Assembly: GCF_003762835.1 (NCBI RefSeq)
Contig: NZ_RJWA01000005.1
Location: 248,001 to 312,000, forward strand
Direction of reading: 5' to 3'
DNA length: 64,000 nucleotides
Origin: Micromonospora sp. HM5-17
GTDB lineage: Bacteria; Actinomycetota; Actinomycetes; Mycobacteriales; Micromonosporaceae
The position numbers and the translations under genes are program-made. This document shows, piece by piece, positions 24,759 to 32,050 of the stretch. How positions within the stretch are numbered: position 1 is the stretch's first letter; the number at the start of each line of letters is the position of its first letter. Under the pieces are notes generated by a model. The model worked only from the letters and a program-made list of their open reading frames with translations, was not told the DNA's origin and made no database searches.

Positions 24759-25619
24759 TCATCCCCACAGGTACAGGCCGTGTCCGGTGCGGACGTACGG
24801 GCCGACCCAGTCGAAGAACGCCTCCACCCACTCGTCCCGCACCGGGCGGTCACCCAGGTCGAACGGCTCCGGGCGACGCACCCGGGCGTTGCCCGGCACC
24901 ACCCGGTTGAACTCCCGGGTGACCTCCGTGACCCGTTCGAGGTGCGCGGCGAGGGCGCGGATCGCCTCGTCCCGATCCCGGTCCGGTCCGTCGTCGTCCG
25001 GTGAGGTCGGGGGCGGGCCCGGCGGGGCCAACGGCGGCGGCTCCGGCAGCGCGAACACCCGCTCGCGGGCCCGGAGCAGGCGATCCCGCCGGGCCCCGGC
25101 GGTCGACCGGGTCAGGGTCGCGGTGGCGCGGGCCCGCAGCTCGGCCTGTGCCCCGAGCAGCGCCTGGTACGCGTCCCAGGCGAACAGGTGCCGGAGGTGG
25201 TACGCCATCCGACCCGCGACGATCTGGCCGTACCACCACCGCCACCGGGCGACCGCCTCGGCGGCCTCCTCCGGCAGCATCGTGCGGAACGCCGCCTGCC
25301 GCCAGGAGACCGGGAAGCGGCGGTTGTAGCCGATGACGGTGACCCGAAAGCAGGCGGGACAGCCGTCGTGGTCGACGACGATCTCCAACCGGGACACCAG
25401 CCGACGGACCGCCTCCGCCGGGTATTCGCCCCGCCCGTCCGGCCCGGTGCCCGACCCGTCGACGGGCCGCTCGGGCACGGCGTACCGGGTGATCGGCGCC
25501 CACCCGCCGGGGACGGCGACCCCGGCCTGGACGTACCGGGCGTGGATCTCGGCGAGGTCCCGGATCGTGTCGAGGTCGGCGCCCGGCCGAGGCCGTGCCG
25601 GCACCCAGTCCACCCCCAC
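24759..25619 (-). CDS. Hypothetical protein
   Basis: About 286 residues; not recognised. The start is uncertain (GTG 25619 or 25613); the frame stays open much further upstream but that part lies over the next gene. The N-terminus is acidic and polar, then EIVVDHDGCPACFRVTVIGY and WRQAAFRTMLPEEAAEAVAR, ARWRWWYGQIVAGRMAYHLR with many Trp, Tyr and Arg. A Pro-rich linker and a polar C-terminal part (VTEVTREFNRVVPGNARVRR, ending YVRTGHGLYLWG) follow. A single CPxC could bind a metal. No membrane helix or signal peptide. Convergent with the CrtD-like gene. Confidence 0.65.
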   Translation of the reverse strand: MGVDWVPARPRPGADLDTIRDLAEIHARYVQAGVAVPGGWAPITRYAVPERPVDGSGTGPDGRGEYPAEAVRRLVSRLEIVVDHDGCPACFRVTVIGYNRRFPVSWRQAAFRTMLPEEAAEAVARWRWWYGQIVAGRMAYHLRHLFAWDAYQALLGAQAELRARATATLTRSTAGARRDRLLRARERVFALPEPPPLAPPGPPPTSPDDDGPDRDRDEAIRALAAHLERVTEVTREFNRVVPGNARVRRPEPFDLGDRPVRDEWVEAFFDWVGPYVRTGHGLYLWG

Positions 25620-25792
25620 CGCGCCACGATAGCCGGCCGTCGCCACGCCTCCGGCCGGTCCGGGCCGTGCCGACAGCGGCCGGCCGATCCGTGGCCGGTC
25701 CGCGGGGCCGTGTGCCCACCCCTTGGCCGTCGCCGGCAGTCGGGCGGGCGGCCCGGGCGACCGGGCAGACCCTCCGGTGGTCGGTCGTCGGG

Positions 25793-26677
25793 TCAGCGCC
25801 CCGGGTGCGGCGGCTCGGTGCCCGGTGGCTCCCGCACGGTCAGCTCCACCTCGGTCGGCTCCCGGCGGACCAGTTCCTTCCCGGACGGGCCCCGCCCGCC
25901 CGGTTCCGCCCCGACCGGCGCCCGGCCCTCCGCCGCGCCCGCCGCCCCGGCCGGTTGCCGGGCGGGCCCGGGTCGGCCAGGCGAGTCCGTCTTGTCGAGC
26001 GACCGCCGGACCACGGAGAGCAGCTGGACCATTCCGAAGAATCCGAGCAGGACCCAGATCGCGGTCGCCACCGTCATCGTGCCCGCCGCCAGCTCCGGCA
26101 TGATCAACTGGGCCAGCGCGGCGACGAGCAGCCCCACCACGACGATGCTGACCCGGCTCGGTCGCTCCCCCACGGTGACCGTACCGATCTCCTTCATCCC
26201 CGCCGAGACCGAGCGGGCCCGGGTGTACTCGTGCAGCCAGGAGAGCGCCCCGGCGGCGACCACCAGCACGCCCGGAGCGCCGACCAGCCAGAGGGCGACC
26301 AGCCAGCACACCTCGCCGACCCGGTCGGCCAACGAGTCGTAGACGTACCCGAGCCGGGTGGTCCGGCCGGTGACCACGGCGACCGCGCCGTCGATGCTGT
26401 CGGCGACCGCCGCGAGCACGACGAGGGCGGCGGCGAGCAGCGGGCCGAGCGGCCCGGGTGGGGCCTGGACGATCGCGACCGGAACGCCGACGCAGAGCAG
26501 GACTCCGACCACCGTCACCGCCGTCGGCGGGACGTGCAGCCGGGCCAGCGCACACCCCAGGACGTACGACATCCGCAGCCAGCGGCGCACCGAGGTGGTC
26601 GCCATCCGCGGGTCGAAGCCGCCGTGCAGCCGCGCCCACTTGATGGCGTACTCGTCCCAGGTCAACCGGTTGCTCAC
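25793..26677 (-). CDS. CDP-alcohol phosphatidyltransferase family protein
   Basis: 294 residues, about six helices and a Pro/Gly-rich polar tail. The family motif DxxDGxxARx8GxxxDxxxD is seen as DSIDGAVAVVTG then RTTRLGYVYDSLAD: all four Asp and the Gly are in place but the Arg of 'AR' is Val. I have seen the AV form in related actinobacterial proteins, so it may mark a subfamily rather than loss of function. It would transfer a phospho-alcohol group to or from CDP-diacylglycerol. GTG start; lies between the hypothetical gene and metF on the minus strand. Confidence 0.85.
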   Translation of the reverse strand: MSNRLTWDEYAIKWARLHGGFDPRMATTSVRRWLRMSYVLGCALARLHVPPTAVTVVGVLLCVGVPVAIVQAPPGPLGPLLAAALVVLAAVADSIDGAVAVVTGRTTRLGYVYDSLADRVGEVCWLVALWLVGAPGVLVVAAGALSWLHEYTRARSVSAGMKEIGTVTVGERPSRVSIVVVGLLVAALAQLIMPELAAGTMTVATAIWVLLGFFGMVQLLSVVRRSLDKTDSPGRPGPARQPAGAAGAAEGRAPVGAEPGGRGPSGKELVRREPTEVELTVREPPGTEPPHPGR

Positions 26678-26800
26678 CTTTGGCTCAACCGCCGGACGGC
26701 GCCGAAGGTCGCGCCCAGGCCGCCGGGCCGTCGGGCCGAGCAGCCCGGCCCGCGGACCGGTCCCGGCGTGCCGCCCCCGGGCCGCGGCCCGGGGGTCGGG

Positions 26801-27718
26801 TCACGCCCGGACCCCGACCTGGAGGTTCTGCCAGACCTCCCGGGTGGCGGTGGACCGGTTGAGGGTGATGAAGTGGATCCCCGGCACCCCCTCGTCGAGC
26901 AGCCGCCGGCACATCTCGCTGGCCTGCTGGATGCCGAGCTGCCGGACCGCCTCCGGATCGTCGGCGATCCGCTCGAACTGGGCGGCCAGCGCGGGCGGGA
27001 ACGGCGCCCCGGAGAGCTGCTGTGAGCGTTCGATGGTGCCGATCTGGGTCACCGGCATCACGCCGGGGATGATCGGGGTGTCGCAGCCGGCCGCCGCCAC
27101 CCGGTCCCGCAGCCGGAGGTAGTCGTCGGCGTCGAAGAACATCTGTGTGATCGCGAAGTCGGCGCCGGCCCGGCACTTGCGGACGAAGTACTTGGTGTCG
27201 GTGGCGATGTCCGGCGAGCGAGGGTGCTTGTACGGGAAGGCGGCGACGCCGACGCTGAAGTCGCCGGACTCGCGGACCAGCCGGACCAGCTCCTCGGCGT
27301 AGCGGACGCCCTGCGGATGCGGGATCCACTCCCCGGTCGGGTCGCCGGGTGGGTCCCCGCGCACCGCCAGCACGTTGCGGACCCCGGCCTCGGCCAGCCG
27401 GCCGATCACGTGCCGCAGCTCGGCCACGGAGTGGTTGACGGCGGTCAGGTGCGCCATCGGCAGCAGGGTGGTCTCGGTGGCGACCCGCTCGGTCACCGCG
27501 ACCGTGGTGTCCCGGGTGGAGCCGCCGGCGCCGTAGGTGATCGAGACGAACGACGGCCGCAGCGACTCCAGCTCCCGGATGGTCTGCCACAGCAGCCGCT
27601 CACCCCGCTCCGTCTTGGGCGGAAAGAACTCGAACGAGAAGGTCGGTCTGGGCCCGCGGACCAGGTCCCCGATCGACGGCCGCGAGCCGGGGAAGACAGA
27701 GGGGAGACCGAGCGCCAC
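26801..27718 (-). CDS. metF: Methylenetetrahydrofolate reductase
   Basis: 305 residues, normal for the (beta-alpha)8 enzyme. [14 protein letters not shown] holds the catalytic Glu; then [34 protein letters not shown] (NADH/FAD region), [10 protein letters not shown] and [16 protein letters not shown] with the conserved Q. It reduces 5,10-methylene-THF to 5-methyl-THF for methionine synthesis. GTG start 27718. It diverges from the prenyl synthase at 27848; in M. tuberculosis a related reductase (Rv2172c) likewise lies next to idsA2. No riboswitch was seen upstream. Confidence 0.95.
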   Translation of the reverse strand: MALGLPSVFPGSRPSIGDLVRGPRPTFSFEFFPPKTERGERLLWQTIRELESLRPSFVSITYGAGGSTRDTTVAVTERVATETTLLPMAHLTAVNHSVAELRHVIGRLAEAGVRNVLAVRGDPPGDPTGEWIPHPQGVRYAEELVRLVRESGDFSVGVAAFPYKHPRSPDIATDTKYFVRKCRAGADFAITQMFFDADDYLRLRDRVAAAGCDTPIIPGVMPVTQIGTIERSQQLSGAPFPPALAAQFERIADDPEAVRQLGIQQASEMCRRLLDEGVPGIHFITLNRSTATREVWQNLQVGVRA

Positions 27719-27847
27719 GGTGGCGACTCTACCGGGTCACCTGACGTTCTCGCCCCTTCACACCCCGTACGCGCCCGGTGTCCGTTCCCGGGACCGCACC
27801 GACCCACCGGGCCGGCACCCGATCAGGCGATCTACTAGCGTCGTGGC

Positions 27848-28930
27848 GTGACCGAACCCGTCCCCGTCCCACCCGTGGATCGCGCCGACCTGCGTCGGCG
27901 GATCGACGCCGCCCTGGCCGCCTTCCTCGCCCAGCAGCGTGGCTGGATGGCCGGGGTCGACGAGGCGCTCGCCGCCGTCGCCGACGCCCTGGAGGCGTTC
28001 GTCCTACGCGGCGGCAAGCGGCTGCGCCCGGCGTTCGCCTACTGGGGTTACCGCGGTGCCGGCGGGCCGGACTGCGACCGGGTCGTCAGCGCGCTGGCCG
28101 CGCTGGAGTTCGTTCAGGCGAGCGCGTTGATCCACGACGACCTGATGGACCGCTCCGACACCCGGCGCGGCGAACCGTCGATCCACCGCCGGTTCGCCGC
28201 CCGGCACCGGGCGGCGGGCTGGGCCGGCGAACCGGCGAGCTTCGGCGAGTGCAGCGCCATCCTCCTCGGCGACCTCTGCCTCGTCTGGTCCGACGAGCTG
28301 CTGCACGGCAGCGGTCTCGACCCGGCCGCGGTCGCCCGGGCCCGGCCGGTCTTCGACGAGATGCGGACCGAGGTGACCATCGGGCAGTACCTGGACGTGC
28401 TCGCCCAGGCCAGCCGGGACACCTCGGTCGAGCGGGCCAGCAAGGTCGCCCGGTACAAGGCGGCGAAGTACACGGTCGAACGTCCACTGCTGCTCGGGGC
28501 CGCGCTGGCCGGCGCGCCGGCAGCCGTCCGGGACGCCTACTCCGGGTACGGACTGCCGCTCGGCGAGGCGTTCCAGCTCCGGGACGACATCCTGGGTGTC
28601 TTCGGCGACCCCGGCCAGACCGGGAAGCCGGCCGGGGACGACCTGCGCGAGGGGAAACGCACCTACCTGATCGCGGCCGCGTACGAGGCGACCGACGACG
28701 CCGGGCGGAAGCTGCTCACCCGCCGCCTCGGCGATCCGGGGCTCGACGCGGCCGGGGTGGACGAACTCCGGGATGTGATCACCAGTAGCGGGGCGCTGGA
28801 CCGGACCGAGCGGCGGATCACGCTGCTGACCGACGCGGCGCTGGCCGCGCTGGCCGCGGTCGACCTGGAGGACGAGGCCCGGGAGGTGCTGGTCGACCTG
28901 GCCGTGGCCGCCACCCGCCGCAAGGAGTGA
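27848..28930 (+). CDS. Polyprenyl (geranylgeranyl-type) diphosphate synthase
   Basis: 360 residues. The first Asp-rich motif is DDLMD (97-101) with RRGEPSIHR after it; the second is DDILGVFGD (from 246), the form usual in actinobacterial IdsA-type synthases. GGKRLRP near the N-terminus binds IPP. It makes a C15-C20 prenyl diphosphate for carotenoids, polyprenyl carriers or quinones. The GTG start is 6 bases after a TAGCGT -10 element (27836-27841), indicating a leaderless mRNA. Position matches idsA2 in the mycobacterial Rv2172c-Rv2178c order. A strong hairpin follows the stop. Confidence 0.92.
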   Translation: MTEPVPVPPVDRADLRRRIDAALAAFLAQQRGWMAGVDEALAAVADALEAFVLRGGKRLRPAFAYWGYRGAGGPDCDRVVSALAALEFVQASALIHDDLMDRSDTRRGEPSIHRRFAARHRAAGWAGEPASFGECSAILLGDLCLVWSDELLHGSGLDPAAVARARPVFDEMRTEVTIGQYLDVLAQASRDTSVERASKVARYKAAKYTVERPLLLGAALAGAPAAVRDAYSGYGLPLGEAFQLRDDILGVFGDPGQTGKPAGDDLREGKRTYLIAAAYEATDDAGRKLLTRRLGDPGLDAAGVDELRDVITSSGALDRTERRITLLTDAALAALAAVDLEDEAREVLVDLAVAATRRKE

Positions 28931-28932
28931 CC

Positions 28933-28966
28933 CCGGTCGGCACCGGCGGTCGCCGGTACCGACCGG
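28933..28966 (+). terminator. Terminator after prenyl synthase gene
   Basis: CCGGTCGGCACCGGCG (28933-28948) and CGCCGGTACCGACCGG (28951-28966) pair at 15 of 16 positions with only two loop bases. It begins 3 bases after the stop codon. Confidence 0.6.
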
Positions 28967-29077
28967 CCTCCGCCGTGGGCCGTGGAGGGCCTTCCCCACC
29001 GTCGGTCCCGCTGGCGGGTACGCCCCTTCTCGACCACGTCGCCACGCCGCGGGTCGGCGCCGTGGGACCATCGGGGC

Positions 29078-30655
29078 GTGCCTGCCCGGGAACGCCTCAC
29101 CCGGCTCCGGACGGCCGGGCTCGCCGCCACCACCCTGATGACGGCGGGGGCGTACGGGGCGGGCGCCCTGCCGTACGCCGATCCCGACGCGGCGGTCCCC
29201 ACCGCCGGCACGGACGGCGTCTGGGCGTACCGGCTCGGCCTCGCCGGCTGGCTGGCCGGGCTGGTACTCCTGGCGGCCACCTGGTGGCGGCTCGGCACCC
29301 GGCTGGCCGCGCTACCGCCGGGGGCGGTAGCCCCGCGTCAGGTGCTGGGCACGGGCCTGCTCTGGGCGGCGCCGCTGCTGTTCGCCCCGCCGACCGCCAG
29401 CCGCGACGTGTACGCCTACGCCTGCCAGGGCACGCTGTGGCTCGACGGGGTCGACCCGTACGCGACCGGGGTGGGGCCGGGCGGGTGCGGCTGGGCGGAG
29501 ACCGTGCCGGCGCTGTGGCGGGAGACGCCGACGCCGTACGGGCCGCTGGCGGTGGCGCTCTCCGGCGTCGCGGTCGCGGTCGCCCGGACGGTGGCGACCG
29601 ATCCCGACGTCCAGCTCGTGATCACGATCGCGCTGCTGCGTGCCGAGGCGCTGGCCGGCCTGCTCCTGGCCGCCGGCGCGGCGCCCCGGCTGGCCCGGTC
29701 CTGCGGGGTCGACCCGGTCCGGGCGGTCTGGCTCGGACTGCTCTCCCCGCTGATCATGATCCACGCGGTGGGCGGCGCGCACCACGACGCCCTGCTGCTG
29801 GGGCTGGTGCTGGCCGCGTTGACCCTGGCAGCCGGGCCGGCGGGCGCGGTGCGGGGCCTGGTCGCCGGTGCGGCGGCGGGCCTGGCCGTGGCGGTGAAGG
29901 TCAGCGCGCTCGTGGCGCTCCCGTTCGTCGTCCTGCTCGGCGCGCTCCGCCTCTCCCCAGAAACCGAGCCGGACGGGACCGGGGCGGGCCGGACCGGCGC
30001 GGCACGGGTCGGGACGATCGGGGCCGTGGCCGGACACGCCGGGGCGGTGCTGGCGGGCGGGAGCCTCGGGTTCGCGGGGGTCAGCGTGGCCACCCGGCTC
30101 GACCTCGGCTGGCTCGGCGCGCTCGCCGGCCCCGGCCGGCTGGTGCAGTGGACGTCGCTGCCGACCGGGCTCGGGATGGCCGCCGGATACCTGCTACGGC
30201 TCCTCGGCCGGCCCGGGGCGGTGGACCCGGCGGTGACCCTGGCCCGGCTGCTCGGGCTGGTCGCCCTGGTCGTGATCCTCGCCGGGCTCGTGGTTCGCGC
30301 CGTACTCGTGGTCCGCGTCGGGCTGGCGGCGGCCCGGCGCGAGCGGGTGGTCACGGCCGGCCTCGCCTTCGCCGCCCTCGCGCTGCTCTCCCCGATCTTC
30401 TACCCGTGGTACGCCCTGGTCGCCGTCGCCGTGCTCGCGGCCGGACTCACCGATCCGCGCTGGACCCGGCGGGTCGCCGGCCTGGTGGTCCTGACCAGTT
30501 TCCTGGTCCTGCCCGACGGTCTCGGCGTGGCCGTGCTCACCAAGCTCCCCGGCGCGTTGCTCGACGTGGCGCTGCTCGTCGCCCTGGCCGTGCTGGCGGT
30601 ACGGCGCGTCGGCGGCGGCAGGGGCGGACGGAGCGACCGGCCGGACGTCCGCTGA
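29078..30655 (+). CDS. mptB: Polyprenol-phosphomannose-dependent alpha-1,6-mannosyltransferase (MptA/MptB family)
   Basis: 525 residues with about 13 membrane helices. GT-C features: PPTASRDVYAYACQGTLWLD (the acidic loop motif with the catalytic Asp), GVDPYATG, PTPYGPLA, IMIHAVGGAHHDALL and SPIFYPWYALVAVAVL. In mycobacteria MptA and MptB elongate the alpha-1,6-mannan core of lipomannan, using polyprenyl-phosphate-mannose outside the membrane. Neighbourhood (idsA-type gene before, Rv2175c and PknL genes after) suggests the MptA position; by sequence I cannot separate A from B. GTG 29078 is the likely start. Confidence 0.82.
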   Translation: MPARERLTRLRTAGLAATTLMTAGAYGAGALPYADPDAAVPTAGTDGVWAYRLGLAGWLAGLVLLAATWWRLGTRLAALPPGAVAPRQVLGTGLLWAAPLLFAPPTASRDVYAYACQGTLWLDGVDPYATGVGPGGCGWAETVPALWRETPTPYGPLAVALSGVAVAVARTVATDPDVQLVITIALLRAEALAGLLLAAGAAPRLARSCGVDPVRAVWLGLLSPLIMIHAVGGAHHDALLLGLVLAALTLAAGPAGAVRGLVAGAAAGLAVAVKVSALVALPFVVLLGALRLSPETEPDGTGAGRTGAARVGTIGAVAGHAGAVLAGGSLGFAGVSVATRLDLGWLGALAGPGRLVQWTSLPTGLGMAAGYLLRLLGRPGAVDPAVTLARLLGLVALVVILAGLVVRAVLVVRVGLAAARRERVVTAGLAFAALALLSPIFYPWYALVAVAVLAAGLTDPRWTRRVAGLVVLTSFLVLPDGLGVAVLTKLPGALLDVALLVALAVLAVRRVGGGRGGRSDRPDVR

Positions 30656-30799
30656 CCGTGGGCGGGCCGACCGGCCCCGCCCCGCGGCCGGGCACGGACG
30701 AAACCCGGGCACGACGCCGCAGGCCGCCGGGGTCCGCATCCCCGGCCCGGGCAGGACGGGGATGAGTGACGGCCGTCACACGGGCACCGGTCGGGTCGG

Positions 30800-31174
30800 T
30801 CACCCGGACCGGTCGGGCGCCCCGCACCGTCTCCGGGCGCCGACCAGGCGGCTCCCCTCGCCCGCCAGCGGGGTACGCTGCACGCCGGCCCGCCCCAGCC
30901 GGACCCAGACGGCCAGGGTGAGCAGCACCAGGGCGAAGCCGAAGAGCAGGTCCTCCACCGGCGCGTACGCCACCCGCCAGCCGATGATCGCGTCCGGGTC
31001 GTACCGGACGATGCCCCGGCCGGTCAGGATGCCGTTCGAGAGGAGCTGGAAGAAGACGATGATCGGGTACGTCGCCCAGAAGACCGGCCGGCGCAGCAGC
31101 CGGGTACGCAGTACCACGAGGTCGACCAGCACGGCGCCGGCCACCCCGAGCAGTGCCGCCGCGGTGTAGCTCAC
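30800..31174 (-). CDS. crtYd: Lycopene cyclase domain protein, second subunit
   Basis: 124 residues with three helices. FFQLLSNGILTGRGIVRYDP, then GWRVAYAPVEDLLFGFALVL shows the PxEDxxF motif of CarR/CrtYcd-type cyclases. Together with the upstream gene it forms the two-subunit cyclase known from actinobacteria, which closes beta or epsilon rings of lycopene or of C50 carotenoids; which ring cannot be told. The GTG overlaps the stop of the first subunit by 4 nt, consistent with equal synthesis of both subunits. A polar Arg-rich tail follows the last helix. Confidence 0.85.
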   Translation of the reverse strand: MSYTAAALLGVAGAVLVDLVVLRTRLLRRPVFWATYPIIVFFQLLSNGILTGRGIVRYDPDAIIGWRVAYAPVEDLLFGFALVLLTLAVWVRLGRAGVQRTPLAGEGSRLVGARRRCGAPDRSG

Positions 31175-31503
31175 GACGACTCGTCCCCGGCCGACCAGCC
31201 CCGTACGGCGCGGACCGCCTCGAACCCGAGGACGGTGCAGACGGGGACGACGACGAAGAAGAGCAGTTCCTCCACCGGCAGTCCGCCGGGGAACCGCAGA
31301 CCGAGGGTCTGCTCCGGATCGAAGGTCCAGTGTCCGGCGGCGATCGCGGCCAGGTCCCAGAGCACGAAGACGGTGACGACCGGCAGCAGGGTGAGCAGCA
31401 GCCGACGCCACCGGCGCAGCACGTTGACCCGCAGCACCGGCTCCAGCCACAGCGCGCAGCCGAGGCACCCACCGAGCACCGCCAGGTAGGCGAGGTGTCG
31501 CAT
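31171..31503 (-). CDS. crtYc: Lycopene cyclase domain protein, first subunit
   Basis: 110 residues with three helices. Signature residues include FVLWDLAAIAAGHWTFDPEQ, then GLRFPGGLPVEELLFFVVVP, where PxEE/FF is the cyclase domain motif. It begins 11 bases after the Rv2175c-like gene on the same strand and overlaps the second subunit by GTGA. The nearby CruF/CrtD genes at 20-25 kb and the prenyl synthase at 27.8 kb suggest one dispersed pathway ending in a monocyclic, glycosylated carotenoid. Confidence 0.87.
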   Translation of the reverse strand: MRHLAYLAVLGGCLGCALWLEPVLRVNVLRRWRRLLLTLLPVVTVFVLWDLAAIAAGHWTFDPEQTLGLRFPGGLPVEELLFFVVVPVCTVLGFEAVRAVRGWSAGDESS

Positions 31504-31514
31504 GCGGATATCCG

Positions 31515-31877
31515 TCAGAACCCCGTCGCCTGGGCCCGTCGCTTGACCTCGCGGGCCCGGTGGTCGCCGAGCGCCTCGGCGGGGGTACCCGGCAGCGTGT
31601 CGTCGGGCCGGTAGAGCCAGCGGAGCGCGGCCTCGTCGTCGTACCCGGCGTCGTGCAGCAGGGTGAGGATGCCCGGCAGGTGCTTGCGGACGGTCTGGTT
31701 GGCCACCAGCTCGACCGGGACCTGCCGGACCCCGTCCCGGCGAACCGCGAGCAGTTCCCGGTCACGGATCATCTGGTGCACCTTGCTGACCGAGACGTTG
31801 AGCCGCGCGGCGACGTCCGGGAGGGTCAGCCAGCCGCCCGGCTCGACCGGCTGTGCGTCGGGTAGGGATTCGCTCAC
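31515..31877 (-). CDS. Rv2175c-family DNA-binding protein
   Basis: 120 residues from GTG 31877 with AAGGTGAG just upstream. A winged HTH of the excisionase/MerR-like sort is visible (GGWLTLPDVAARLNVSVSKV-HQMIRDRELLA) and the C-terminal part (HLPGILTLLHDAGYDDEAAL-RWLYRPDDTLPG) is typical of the Rv2175c family. In M. tuberculosis Rv2175c binds DNA and is phosphorylated on a Thr near the N-terminus by PknL, whose gene is divergent and adjacent. The same arrangement occurs here. The N-terminus here (SESLPDAQPVE) has no Thr before the HTH, so control by phosphorylation at that site is doubtful. Confidence 0.88.
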   Translation of the reverse strand: MSESLPDAQPVEPGGWLTLPDVAARLNVSVSKVHQMIRDRELLAVRRDGVRQVPVELVANQTVRKHLPGILTLLHDAGYDDEAALRWLYRPDDTLPGTPAEALGDHRAREVKRRAQATGF

Positions 31878-32050
31878 CCGCTCACCTTGCCACGCCCCAG
31901 CCGGCCGCACCCAGATGCCATCCGGTACGCCGCCCGAAAAGTCCCAGTACGCCCGCCCGGCGTCTCCGGAAGGCCGGCGCGGATTTTCGTTCTGTGTCGG
32001 CTGTGGCATCCTGTCTGCCGTCATCCCCGGACGACATAGACTGCCTGCCA

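Noticed and set aside
26678-27847. SAM or cobalamin riboswitch around metF
   Set aside because: The gap to the divergent prenyl synthase is only 129 bases and lacks the conserved riboswitch cores.
30656-30799. Imperfect GC-rich hairpin (GGGCGGGCCG / CGGCCCCGCCC) between the mannosyltransferase and crtYd genes
   Set aside because: A terminator is expected there, but pairing is short and irregular, so I did not list it.
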